Source: Azospirillum sp.
GTDB lineage: Bacteria; Pseudomonadota; Alphaproteobacteria; Azospirillales; Azospirillaceae
Assembly (NCBI GenBank): GCA_027483805.1
Contig: JAIXTS010000230.1
Location: forward strand, 1-36,118
Direction: 5' to 3'
Length of the DNA stretch: 36,118 nucleotides
In this document: piece after piece, positions 16,241 to 25,742 of the stretch
How the letters are laid out: each line of letters opens with the position of its first letter
Numbering within the stretch: position 1 is the first letter of the stretch
Notes under the pieces: model-generated
What the model saw: only the letters and a program-made list of their open reading frames with translations
The model's database searches: none
What the model was told of the DNA's origin: nothing
Position numbers and translations under genes: made by a program

Positions 16241-19200
16241 CAGACCCGCCCCAGATTGGGAAATTGCTGTTCCAGGCCGGGCGTGCCCTCCGGTGTCTCC
16301 CCGGGCAGGCGGCGCTGCTGTGACAGAAGGCCGGGGATCATCTCCTCGGCGGCGCTGTCATCATCGGCGGCGGAACCGCTGGCCGATTGCACGCTCTGGT
16401 TCACGGCAGCCAGGGCGGCACTGCCGCCATCACCCGTCGGGGCCGGCGCCGTGCCGGCTGCTATGGCCGGTGGGGCGACGGGTGCCGCCGGGGCAGCGGC
16501 CGGCGCCGCAACCGTGACACTGGGCAGGGCCGGGGCGCGCGCCGGCTGCGTCACGGTGGTCACAGGCACGGTTTCGGCTACAGCAGGCGGCAAAACACCG
16601 CCACCGGTCACGGTCAGCACCCCATCGACATAGGTGATCTGGTAATTGGCATTGGTGATGCCCCCGGCACTGATCCCATAGGTACCGGCCGGGGATGCGG
16701 TGTCGGCCAATGTGCGCAAGGACAGACCCGTCAGGCTGCTGTCCGTGTCGCCATTGACCAGACCCTGGAACCGCGCGGTAAAGACGGGGTTGGCGGCGCC
16801 CGCCTGCCGTGTGGCATTGTCGACCAGGACCGACAGGGGCGCCGGGTTGATGGTCAGGTCGGCACCCTGGAAACGGATCTGGTAATTGCCATTGGACAGC
16901 AGGCTGCCCTGGCCGATGGCATAGCGCCCGACGGTGCCGCCCGCGACACGGGTCAGGGTGCCGGACAGCACCGCCCCCGCCCCGTCGCCCCGTTTCAGCC
17001 CCGACACGGCATAGGTCAGGGCTGGATCAGCCGCACCATAGAGGCGGCTGACGGCATTGGCCGTGACCGACAGCAGGGCGGGGTTGATGGTCAATTGTGC
17101 GCCGGTGAAGGACAGGGTGTAATTGCCATTGGTCAGGGCCAGATTGCCCGGCCCGATGGCATAGGTGCCCGCATCCTCGCCACCCGCCCGCGACAGGGCA
17201 CCGGTCAGCACCGCGCCGGCATTGTCCCCGCGTTTCAGGCCCGACACACTGTAGGTCAGGGACGGGTCGGCATCGCCATAGGTGCGCGTGACCATCAGGG
17301 CCGCCACCGACAGGTTGGCCGGGCTGATGGTCAGGGTGCCGGGGGTGAAGGCCAGCACATAATTGGGATTGCTGACGGTCAGGCTGCCCTGATTGATGGC
17401 ATAGGTGCCCACATCCTCCCCCGCCACCCGGCCCAGCCCACCCGACAGCACGCCCGCCAGCGTATCCTTGCCCTTCAACCCGCTGGCAGTGAAGCCGAAC
17501 ACCGGGTCGGCATCGCCATAGAGCTTGCTGGCATTGGCCGCCACCACCGACAGGGACAGGCTGGCCGGTGTGATCCTGAAATCGGCGCCGTTGAAACGCA
17601 GGGTATAGTTGGTATTGGCGGTCAGGCTGCCCTGACTGATGGCATAAAGGCCCACATCCTCGCCGGCCGCGCGGGTCAGGGCGCCGGACAGGGCTGTACC
17701 CACCCCGTCCCCGCGCTTCAACCCTGTGACCGCGTAGGTCAAGTCCGGATCGGCATCCATATAGACACGGGTTGCAGCAATGGCCGTCACCGTCAGGGCG
17801 GCGGGCGTGATGGTCAGCTGTCCCGCCTGGAACGTGATGTCATAATTGCGGCCGGCCGACAGGCTGCCCTGTTCAATGGCATAGCGGCCGACATCCTCCC
17901 CCGCGGCCCGGCGCAGATCACCGGTGACCCCGTCACCAGCCAGCAGACCGGTGGTGGAATAGGACAAGGTTGGATCGGCATCGCCATAGATCCTGGTTAC
18001 CGACGCGGCTGTGATGGTCAGCGGGGCGGGATTGATGGTCAGGGCCCCGCCCTGGAAACTGATCGTATAATTGGCGCCGGCCGTCAGGCTGCCCTGGGTG
18101 ATACCATAGGTGCCGACATTCTGACCGGCCACGCGGGCCAGGCTGCCGGTGATCGTATCGCCATTGACCAGACCCGACGCCTGATAGGTCAGGGACGGGT
18201 CGGCGGCGCCATAGAGCCGGGCCAGATTGTCCGCAAGGATGGTCAGGGTCGCCGGGTTCACACGCAGGCTGGCCGTGGCCCCCTGCCCGTCCGACAGGGT
18301 GTAATTGGCGGCGGACCCGCCCGACAGGCCCGTCACCCGCTGGGTATAGGTGCCCACCCCCAGCGCCGGGCCTGGTGTGACCGTGCCGCCGGCCCCTTCC
18401 ACCACCAGATCGGCGCGCACATCGTCGCCGGACAGGATACCGGACAGGGTCACGGCCCCGGTCGCCGCCGCCTGGCCATAGGTGCTGGTGACGCTGGCGA
18501 TGCTGGCCGTCAGGGCCTTGGGCCTGACGGTCAGGGTGCCGTTGCGGTTGCCGCCCGTGGCGATGACATAATTGCTGGCCGCCGCACCCGTCAGCTCGCC
18601 CAGCACCAGCGTGTAGGACCCGACTGACAGGCGGTCGGCCAGCGTCCCGCCTTGCAGAATGGCTTCTGCCCCGACCCCGTCCCCCTCCACCACGCCGGTC
18701 AGGCCGGGCGTGGCCAGCGCTGCCGGGGTGCCATAGGGGGTGGTCGCATCGGCAATGCTGTAGGTCAGCGCCTTGCGCGCCACGGTCAGGGTACCCAGGC
18801 TGTTGCCGCTGTCGGCCACCCGGTAATTGGACAGATCGCTGCCGCCCAGGGTGATGGTCTGGTCATAGGTGCCGGCCGCCAGTTTCGCCGACAGCGTGCC
18901 GCCCGACAGGCCCACACTGGCCGTGACACTGTCTTCGTCCACCACACCGGTCAGGGTGGCCGAACCCAGGGTCGCCAGGGTCCCATAGACCGAATTTGCC
19001 GCGGTGACGGTATAGGTCAGGGCCCTTTGCGCGATGGTCAGGATGCCGTCATTATGGCCCGATCCCGCGATCTGGTAATTGCTGGCATCGGTACCGGTCA
19101 GGGACGTGACCCTCTGCGTCAATGTCCCCACCGGGGTGCGGATGGCCAGGTTTTCGACGGTACCGTTGCGATAGGTGGTGACCATGCCGCCGACATCGTC

Positions 19201-22200
19201 GCCATTGACCACACCGGTCAGGGTGACCGCCCCATTGCCGGCCAGGGTGCCATAGGTGACCGCGCCATTGGCCACCGCATAGGTCAGGTCCTTGCGGTTG
19301 ATCGTCAGGCCTGCCGTGACCGGTCCGCCCGTCAATTCATAATTGGCGGCGGAGCTGCCCGTCAGGCCGGTGACCGTCTGGGTATAGGATCCCGCATCCA
19401 GGGTGGGCGACAGGGCGACGGTGCCGCCCGTATCCGACAAGGCCACGGCGGCCCCGACCGTGTCGCCATCCAGGACACCGGTGAAACTGACGGCTCCCGT
19501 ACTGGCCGTGGTGCCATAGGTGCTGGTGGCGGTGGCGATGGTGGCCGTCAGGCTTTTGCGCGCCACACGCAGGGTGCCGGTCGTATGCCCGCTGCCGGCC
19601 AGCACGTAATTGCCGGCGGAGGCCCCCGTCAGGTCGCCCAGCACCAGTGTATAGTCCCCCGCCGCCAGCCGCGCCGACAAGGTTCCGCTTTGCAGCCGTG
19701 CCGGTGCGGTCACCGTATCGCCCATCAGCACGCCCGTCAGGCTGGGTGTGGACAGGGTGGCCAGCGTGCCATAGGTGCTGTTCACATCACTGACGGCATA
19801 GGTCAGGCTCTTGCGGGCGACCGTCAGCTGGCCGACGCTGTTTCCCGTGCCGGCCAGGCTGTAATTGCCGGCATCGGCCCCGCCCAGCGCCACCGTCTGA
19901 CCATAGGTCCCGGCCGCCAGCCTGGCCTCATGCGTGGCCCCCGACAGGCCGACGCTGGTGGTCACCGTATCGCCATCGACCAGGCCGGTCAGGGTGGCGG
20001 TGCCCAGGGTGGCCAGCGTGCCGTAAACGGCATTGGCGGCAGCGATGACATAGGTCAGCGCCTTCTGCCCGATGGTCAGGGTGCCGTCGGTGTTGCCAAC
20101 GGATGCAATCTGGTAATTGCCGGCATCCGTGCCGGTCAGGGCCGTGACCTTCTGCGTCAGGCTGCCCACATCGGTGCGGGTGGCCAGGCTTTCGGCTTCG
20201 CTGCCGCGCCAGGTGGTGACGGTCCCCGCCACACTGTCCCCGTCCACCACGCCGGTCAGGGTGACCGCCCCGTTGGTGGCCAGCGTGCCATAGGTGACAC
20301 TGCCATTGGCCACCGCATAGGTCAGGTCCTTGCGGGCCACGGTCAGGGTGCCGGTGCCATAGCTGAACCCATATCCCAGGTCCGACGCCAGTGTGCCCGC
20401 CCCGGCGGTCAGCGTATAGGTGCCGGCATTGCGGCCCGACCCGTTGATGGTTCCCGTGCCGCTGACAGCGTTTGACAGCGTGTCACCCGTGACCAGTCCG
20501 GTGATCGTGTAGGTAGAGCCCGTAAAGGTGGCCCCTGAATAGGTCTGGTTGACCGCATCGGGCGTCACGGTCAGGCTGGGCGCGTAGGAATAGACGAAGC
20601 GGTTGCCGCTGTTGGTCAGGGCCGTATAGGTGCGGTCACCAAAGGTGAAGGAGCGGTTGTAATAGGGCAGGGCGCTGATCCCGCCCGTGCTGCTGGTCAG
20701 CGGCGAGCTGGAAAAGACCAGGAACCGCCCGCCGCCCGACACCGACAGGGCATTGGCCCCGCCATTATTGGTAAAGGTGCCGTTGGCAGCCAGGACCAGC
20801 GCGTCGCCCGCGCCCGTGGCCGAAACCGTCGCCCCCGACACGATGGACAGATTGCCGCCGCTGCTCAGCTTCACGGTGCCGGTGGTGGTGATGCCGGTAA
20901 GCGTGCCGGCGCTGCCGATGCTGGTCGCCCCCGACACCGCCAGATCGACCGATCCGGTTTGGGCGGCAATGGTGGTGACGGCGTTGGACGCATGGGCCAG
21001 CGTATAGGCACCGCCCGCCCCCGCCAGGGCCAGGCCGGAGGCGCTGACCGAAGCCGTCTGCGTGACCGATCCCGTGCTGGTCAGGCTCAGCGTGCCGGTC
21101 CCCAGGCTGGCGCCTGCGACATTGTCCAGGCTGGCGATGGCAAAGCCGGTATCGTCGCGCAAGGCCACATTCTGGTTGCTGGCGCTGACGGCAAAACTGC
21201 CGATGGCATTATTCACCGATGCCAGGGCCACTGTGCCGCCCGCCGTCACGGCCAGATTGCTGACCGTGATGGCCCCGCTTTGTGTGATGCCGCCCCCGCT
21301 GCGCAGATGCAGGCTGTTGCTGCCGGTCGGGGTGATGGCCTGGGTCACGCTGATGGCGCCGGCATTGCTGGCCCCCACCCGGATCACCCCCGCCGTCACC
21401 TGGTTCAGTTCGGCTGCTGAAATCTCCAGCGCGCTCGCGGCATTGGTGGTGGAGCCCAGATCGATGGTCCGGGACGCCGTGGCCGTGGTCAGCGTGGCCG
21501 TGGCGGTGCCGGCATTGACCGTTCCGGTCAGGGCCAGCCGATCTGCCATCAGGGTGATATTCTGGTTCTGGGTGGTGATCGTGGACCCGACCGTCAGCAG
21601 CCCCTTGGTTTCCAGCGACAGGCTGCCGGCATCATTGCCCGTCCCGGTGGACAAGGCGCCGGACAGGGTGACGGCCCCGGTCCCGCCCTGGATGGTGGTA
21701 TTGTCCTTGAACGCGGCACCGGATGCCGTGATGGTGCCCGTGCCTGTCGACTGGCCCACCACGATGCTGCCGAACCCGGCGCGCAGCGTGTCCAGTTCCG
21801 CCTGCCCCAGTTCCAGATCGTTGCTGCCGACGGCGCCATCCCCCAGCCCGATGCTGGCCCCGGTGCTGACCGGTTTCAGGACCAGCGTGCCGGACCCGCC
21901 GATGCTGATGGCGGCATTGTCTGTGGCGCTGGTCAGCACCATCCTGTCGGCGGTCAGGGTGGTGGTGCCGGCATAGGCATTGGTCCCGTCCCAGCCAATA
22001 TAGGCACGGCTGCTGTCACCCGTCCCGCCATGGGCGGCGATGCGGCCATCGGTGCCCGTGGCCCTCAGTTCCACCCCGCCGCTGCTGGTGGAATAAAGGG
22101 CGCTGCGGGTCGTCGGATCATTGCGCAGCAGGATGCCATAGCGGTTGGTGCCGCTGCTGGCCTGTTCACCATTGATGGCCAGGGCGCCGCTGGCGGTGCG

Positions 22201-25200
22201 GATCGTGCTGCCATCCCCGATGGCGATGCCGGCCGTCAAGGCATTGCCGGCCCCGCCCGTACCGTTCAGCGTGATGGTGCCCGACCCCGACGCCTGGATG
22301 GTGCTGGCGCTGACATTGATGCCGATGCCGGTGGCGCTGTTGGTGCCGCTGGCCGCACCCTGCCCATTGATCAGGATAGCCCCGCCCGCCCCGCTGTTCA
22401 GCGTGCTGGACAGGATATTGACGCCGATACCGGTATCGGACTTGCCCTCCGCCGCGCGGGTTGCGGGGGTAGAGCCGCTGCCGATGGTGATATTGCCACC
22501 ATTGGTGGACAGGGTGGCGTTGCTGATCGCGACCCGCCCTGGCGATCCGCCGGCATTGCCATCGGCGGCCAGCACGATATTCAGCTTACCGCCATTCGAA
22601 ACGCCGGCATCGGCCGCGACCGTCACATCAATATGACCGGACAGGGTCAGCGTGCCCGTGCCCGACCCGGCATAGAGGGCGGCCTGGCCCAGGGTGATCA
22701 GGGCGTTTTCGGCATAAAGGCTGGCATTGCCGGTAAAGGTGAGGCCGGTGGTGCCGGCCACCGTGCCGACGGCCAGTGACGCGCCGGATCGCATGTCAAA
22801 GCTACCCGTATTCGCCGCCAGGGTGGTGACGCTGTTGCCGCTGCGGGTCAGGCTGTAGCTGCCGCCCGTGCCCAGCAGCGACAGGCTGGTGACATTGATA
22901 TCCGCCGTCTGTGTCACGTTACCGGCACTGGCCAGTTCGACCGTGTCGCTGGCATGGCTCAGGGCACTGCTGATTACCAGATTGCCGCCATCCAGTGCGC
23001 CCAGGCGCACGACACCGGCGCTGATCTGGTCCAGTTCGGCCTGGGAGACATTGGTGACGCCGGATGCGGCGCCGCCAAAACTCATCTGCCCGCCCGCCGC
23101 ATAGGGGCGCAGGATGACGCGGCCGGTGCTGGTGATGGCGGTGGTGGACAGGGCGATATCACCGCCGGCCAGGGTAATGGTGCCCGCCCCGGCCGTGATG
23201 CTGCTGCCCGACAGGGCAAGGCCGGTGCGCCCCGAAAAACCGATCGTGCCGCCATTGCTGGTAAAGCTGGCGGCACCGCTGGCGCTGACGCTGCCGGTGG
23301 TGCTGTAGCCGCCGCTGAAATCCATGGACAGCCTGTTGCTGCCGGATGTCGCGCCGATGGCGCTGGTGAAAGTCAGATTGCCACCGGCGCGCAAGGTCAG
23401 GGCGGCATCGCCGCCCGCAGTTTTGGCGATGCTGTCGCTGACATTCAAGGCGCCTGCGGTCTCTACCGTGGCGTCCTTGCCGACATTCAGGAAAGTTTCC
23501 AGAAGACCGGTGAGGGCACTGCCCAGGCTCAAACTGCTGCTGATCAGTTCCAGAGCCCCGATGCCCGTGGTGGACGGGGTGGCCGATACGGTCAGGGCGC
23601 CCGTCTGGCTGCTGTGCCCCAGGCTGAGGGTTGCCGCCGTCACCGTGGCCAATTCCGTGCTGGACAGCGCCAGACCGGCAGTATCGTCGGTACCGCCGAC
23701 AATCAGATCGCGGCTGTCGCTGCGGGTGCGCAGATTGACCGTCCCCGACGACCGGATGGTTGCCCCCGCCAGGGCCATGTCATCGGCGGCCAGGATGACG
23801 CGACCGGACTGTGTGGCCCCGCCAAAGGTGGCGCTGCCATTGACGGTGATGCCCGTCCCGCCCGACCCGCCGGTGCCGATCAGGGTCATCGTGCCGCTTC
23901 CGGCACGAATAACCGATGATCCTTGCGCCAGAATACCGTTCACCCCAGAACCGGTCACGGATATGGACCCGGAACTGGCTATGATGCTGGCGGCACTGTC
24001 CAACAGGATGCCGGTGCCCGACCCGGTGCCGGTCAGGGTGATCGCCCCCGCCCCGCTATTGACGCTGACGCCCGACAGGTTGATGCCAGTGGTCGCCCCG
24101 GTCCCTGTGGCGCTGACGCTGATGCTGCCGCCATTGCTGGTGAAGCTGCCATTGGTCGCGGTGAAGGACCGCCCGGCGGTGAAGCCCATGGACAGGGCGC
24201 CGCTGCTGGACGTCACCCCCACACCTGACGCAAAGGTCAGGTCACGGCCCGCCGTCAGCGACAGGCTGGCCCCGGTGCCGCCGGTCTTGGTGATGGAACT
24301 GTTGACGGTGATGTCATTGCTGGCGGCCAGCGTCACGCTGGTGCCGGCATTCAGCAGATTGGCGAGGGCCGCGGCGGTGATCAGACTGTCGACGCCGCTG
24401 TAATCACCGGACCCGATGCTGCCATCGGCGGGGATATCGTCGCCGGTTGTGCTGTTACCGTCGACATCGGCGGTGGCGCCGATGGTGATGTTGGTCGGGT
24501 CCAGCAGCAATTCACCGGCCTTGCCGCCCGCACCTCCGGCCAAATCGGCGGTGCCGGCAAAGCGCAGGCTGCCCTTGCCCGACACTTCGGCAAAGCCGCC
24601 ATCGCGGGTGCCACGCGCGCTGATGGCCCCCGCGTGATCCGTGCGCCCGTCGGACCAGATGATGACACGCCCGCCCGACCCGTCGGCGCCGTCGGCGCGG
24701 ACGACGCTGCCGGCATCGATGCGGGTGGCGCGGGCACGGGGCAGGTCACCACTGCCCTGGAAATCGCCGCCGATGCGTATCTGCCCACCATCACCGGGAC
24801 CGCTGGCATCAACCCTGGCGCCGGTGAGCGCCACCTGCTCACCCAGAATGTCGATCGACCCGCCCGCCGCCGTCACGGCGCCGGTAACCTGGGTGTCCGT
24901 GTCCGCGCCCCCGATAATGATACGACCATCCACCTGTCGCGCGCGGGTGGCTTCCACCAGGCCGCCGGCATTCACCACCCCGGCCATGCCGTCGCGGGCG
25001 GCCCGTGCCGTCATCAGGATAGTGGCGCCGGTCAGGCTGCCCTCATTCACCACACGCCCCGCCAGATCGGCGGGCAGTTCAAAGCGCAGCAGCCCGTCGC
25101 CGGCCAGGTCCAGCGTGAACCGTTCCGCCCCGGCCAGCACGACCCGGCCCAGCCGCGCTGCCACCACGCCGCTATTGCGGACCTCCGGCGCGGCCAGCAC

Positions 25201-25731
25201 GGCATAGCCGGCATCGGCCACCCGGATCGTGCCCTCATTCACGATGGCGGCCCCCGCCTGTCCCGCCTTGCCGAAGATCAGGCGCCCGGCCGCAAAATCC
25301 GCATTGTCGATGTCGGCGGTGGTGGCCAGGAAGGCACCCGCATCCACCCGCGCGCCCCGCCCGATGACCACACCCGCCTTGTCGATCACCACCACCTGGC
25401 CGTTGGCGGTCAGTGAACCATCGATGCGTGTAGCCGTGCCGTTACCGGTCACGCGATTGACCAGGATGGAACCCACGCCCGGCTGTGTCACCGCCACCGC
25501 TGCGTCCTGGCCGATGTCAAAACGGCGCCAATCGATCAGGGCGCGGTCAGTTGTCTGCGTGATCAGGGTCTGGTTGCCCTGGCTGCTGATCCCGGCGCCA
25601 CCGACCACCACCGTTGCACCCTGCGGTGTCTGGGCCGCCGCCGGCAGGGTGAAGACGGACGCCAGGGTCAGGGCGCGGAAACCATGCCGCCACCGTCGCT
25701 GTCCCTCCCGCTGTCGCCGGTCCGTCGCCAT
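16237..25731 (-). CDS. Two-partner secretion exoprotein TpsA with YDG/MBG repeats
   Basis: A 3164-residue filamentous-haemagglutinin-like protein. Residues 1-34 form an extended signal peptide. About 35-290 is the TPS secretion domain (VILVNR-like and DKAGVVIGRGARVDAG segments, the latter in the place of the classical NPNGI motif). About 370-1700 is a Gly/Ser/Thr-rich repetitive region expected to form a right-handed beta-helix. About 1716-2490 carries nine YDG-type modules, about 2491-3042 seven MBG-type modules (each with an RLYGDADP-like start and ending LTINP), and 3043-3164 is a Pro/Ala-rich tail ending FPNLGRVW. It starts 11 bp after the TpsB stop. Proteins of this type are exported across the outer membrane by TpsB and act in adhesion or competition. 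No toxin domain is visible at the C-terminus, so an adhesin is likelier. Confidence 0.93.
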   Translation of the reverse strand: MATDRRQREGQRRWRHGFRALTLASVFTLPAAAQTPQGATVVVGGAGISSQGNQTLITQTTDRALIDWRRFDIGQDAAVAVTQPGVGSILVNRVTGNGTATRIDGSLTANGQVVVIDKAGVVIGRGARVDAGAFLATTADIDNADFAAGRLIFGKAGQAGAAIVNEGTIRVADAGYAVLAAPEVRNSGVVAARLGRVVLAGAERFTLDLAGDGLLRFELPADLAGRVVNEGSLTGATILMTARAARDGMAGVVNAGGLVEATRARQVDGRIIIGGADTDTQVTGAVTAAGGSIDILGEQVALTGARVDASGPGDGGQIRIGGDFQGSGDLPRARATRIDAGSVVRADGADGSGGRVIIWSDGRTDHAGAISARGTRDGGFAEVSGKGSLRFAGTADLAGGAGGKAGELLLDPTNITIGATADVDGNSTTGDDIPADGSIGSGDYSGVDSLITAAALANLLNAGTSVTLAASNDITVNSSITKTGGTGASLSLTAGRDLTFASGVGVTSSSGALSMGFTAGRSFTATNGSFTSNGGSISVSATGTGATTGINLSGVSVNSGAGAITLTGTGSGTGILLDSAASIIASSGSISVTGSGVNGILAQGSSVIRAGSGTMTLIGTGGSGGTGITVNGSATFGGATQSGRVILAADDMALAGATIRSSGTVNLRTRSDSRDLIVGGTDDTAGLALSSTELATVTAATLSLGHSSQTGALTVSATPSTTGIGALELISSSLSLGSALTGLLETFLNVGKDATVETAGALNVSDSIAKTAGGDAALTLRAGGNLTFTSAIGATSGSNRLSMDFSGGYSTTGSVSASGAASFTSNGGTIGFSGRTGLALSGSSITAGAGTITLAGGDIALSTTAITSTGRVILRPYAAGGQMSFGGAASGVTNVSQAELDQISAGVVRLGALDGGNLVISSALSHASDTVELASAGNVTQTADINVTSLSLLGTGGSYSLTRSGNSVTTLAANTGSFDMRSGASLAVGTVAGTTGLTFTGNASLYAENALITLGQAALYAGSGTGTLTLSGHIDVTVAADAGVSNGGKLNIVLAADGNAGGSPGRVAISNATLSTNGGNITIGSGSTPATRAAEGKSDTGIGVNILSSTLNSGAGGAILINGQGAASGTNSATGIGINVSASTIQASGSGTITLNGTGGAGNALTAGIAIGDGSTIRTASGALAINGEQASSGTNRYGILLRNDPTTRSALYSTSSGGVELRATGTDGRIAAHGGTGDSSRAYIGWDGTNAYAGTTTLTADRMVLTSATDNAAISIGGSGTLVLKPVSTGASIGLGDGAVGSNDLELGQAELDTLRAGFGSIVVGQSTGTGTITASGAAFKDNTTIQGGTGAVTLSGALSTGTGNDAGSLSLETKGLLTVGSTITTQNQNITLMADRLALTGTVNAGTATATLTTATASRTIDLGSTTNAASALEISAAELNQVTAGVIRVGASNAGAISVTQAITPTGSNSLHLRSGGGITQSGAITVSNLAVTAGGTVALASVNNAIGSFAVSASNQNVALRDDTGFAIASLDNVAGASLGTGTLSLTSTGSVTQTASVSASGLALAGAGGAYTLAHASNAVTTIAAQTGSVDLAVSGATSIGSAGTLTGITTTGTVKLSSGGNLSIVSGATVSATGAGDALVLAANGTFTNNGGANALSVSGGGRFLVFSSSPLTSSTGGISALPYYNRSFTFGDRTYTALTNSGNRFVYSYAPSLTVTPDAVNQTYSGATFTGSTYTITGLVTGDTLSNAVSGTGTINGSGRNAGTYTLTAGAGTLASDLGYGFSYGTGTLTVARKDLTYAVANGSVTYGTLATNGAVTLTGVVDGDSVAGTVTTWRGSEAESLATRTDVGSLTQKVTALTGTDAGNYQIASVGNTDGTLTIGQKALTYVIAAANAVYGTLATLGTATLTGLVDGDTVTTSVGLSGATHEARLAAGTYGQTVALGGADAGNYSLAGTGNSVGQLTVARKSLTYAVSDVNSTYGTLATLSTPSLTGVLMGDTVTAPARLQSGTLSARLAAGDYTLVLGDLTGASAGNYVLAGSGHTTGTLRVARKSLTATIATATSTYGTTASTGAVSFTGVLDGDTVGAAVALSDTGGTVALSPTLDAGSYTQTVTGLTGSSAANYELTGGPVTAGLTINRKDLTYAVANGAVTYGTLAGNGAVTLTGVVNGDDVGGMVTTYRNGTVENLAIRTPVGTLTQRVTSLTGTDASNYQIAGSGHNDGILTIAQRALTYTVTAANSVYGTLATLGSATLTGVVDEDSVTASVGLSGGTLSAKLAAGTYDQTITLGGSDLSNYRVADSGNSLGTLTVARKALTYSIADATTPYGTPAALATPGLTGVVEGDGVGAEAILQGGTLADRLSVGSYTLVLGELTGAAASNYVIATGGNRNGTLTVRPKALTASIASVTSTYGQAAATGAVTLSGILSGDDVRADLVVEGAGGTVTPGPALGVGTYTQRVTGLSGGSAANYTLSDGQGATASLRVNPATLTILADNLARLYGAADPSLTYQASGLVNGDTITGSLARVAGQNVGTYGITQGSLTAGANYTISFQGGALTINPAPLTITAASVTRIYGDADPTLSYSTTGLLAGDGVTGDLRRAAGEDVGRYAIEQGSLSAGRNYDITFQAGQLTITPAALTVTAIAATRVYMDADPDLTYAVTGLKRGDGVGTALSGALTRAAGEDVGLYAISQGSLTANTNYTLRFNGADFRITPASLSLSVVAANASKLYGDADPVFGFTASGLKGKDTLAGVLSGGLGRVAGEDVGTYAINQGSLTVSNPNYVLAFTPGTLTISPANLSVAALMVTRTYGDADPSLTYSVSGLKRGDNAGAVLTGALSRAGGEDAGTYAIGPGNLALTNGNYTLSFTGAQLTINPALLSVTANAVSRLYGAADPALTYAVSGLKRGDGAGAVLSGTLTRVAGGTVGRYAIGQGSLLSNGNYQIRFQGADLTINPAPLSVLVDNATRQAGAANPVFTARFQGLVNGDTDSSLTGLSLRTLADTASPAGTYGISAGGITNANYQITYVDGVLTVTGGGVLPPAVAETVPVTTVTQPARAPALPSVTVAAPAAAPAAPVAPPAIAAGTAPAPTGDGGSAALAAVNQSVQSASGSAADDDSAAEEMIPGLLSQQRRLPGETPEGTPGLEQQFPNLGRVW
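16603..18258 (-). repeat. Seven tandem MBG-type modules in TpsA
   Basis: Seven modules of about 75-82 residues, each opening with a RLYGDADPxLTY-like stretch, carrying GLxxGD, GTYAIxQGSL and NY, and closing with LTINP. Both the protein and DNA sequences repeat visibly; for example the complement of GGGTTGATGGTCAG recurs. The last module has diverged (RQAGAANPVFTARF). MBG domains are extracellular beta modules found in bacterial adhesins. Confidence 0.85.
18259..20334 (-). repeat. Duplicated four-module YDG block (A-B-C-D twice)
   Basis: Eight YDG-type modules of about 84-88 residues, arranged as two successive blocks of four: 19297-20334 and 18259-19296. Module 1 resembles module 5 more than its neighbours (both open KDLTYAVANG and contain NGAVTLTGVV), and likewise 2 with 6, 3 with 7 and 4 with 8. 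The landmark GTCAGGTCCTTGCGG occurs at 20321 and 19283, a period of 1038 bp or 346 codons. This indicates block duplication after the single modules had diverged. A ninth, more distant module precedes the blocks. Confidence 0.85.
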
Positions 25732-25742
25732 GCTGCCCGCCC

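Noticed and set aside
16237-16600. Possible C-terminal toxin domain of a contact-dependent inhibition system in TpsA
   Set aside because: The tail is Pro/Ala-rich low complexity without a VENN-type motif or nuclease-like domain, and no small immunity gene follows; the next gene is the CHAT lipoprotein.
14168-16633. An 821-codon + strand open frame
   Set aside because: Antisense to the CHAT gene and the end of tpsA. The translation has a Gln/Gly/His/Arg-rich shadow composition and no motif.
18259-20334. Regular repeats that might suggest a CRISPR array
   Set aside because: The repeats are coding modules of about 250-260 bp that diverge gradually. There are no short identical repeats with unique spacers and no cas genes.
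16387-20475. Long repetitive + strand frames (746 and 607 codons) looking like a Gly-rich repeat protein
   Set aside because: Shadow of the repeat modules of TpsA. The minus frame is continuous for 3164 codons with a signal peptide and secretion domain.
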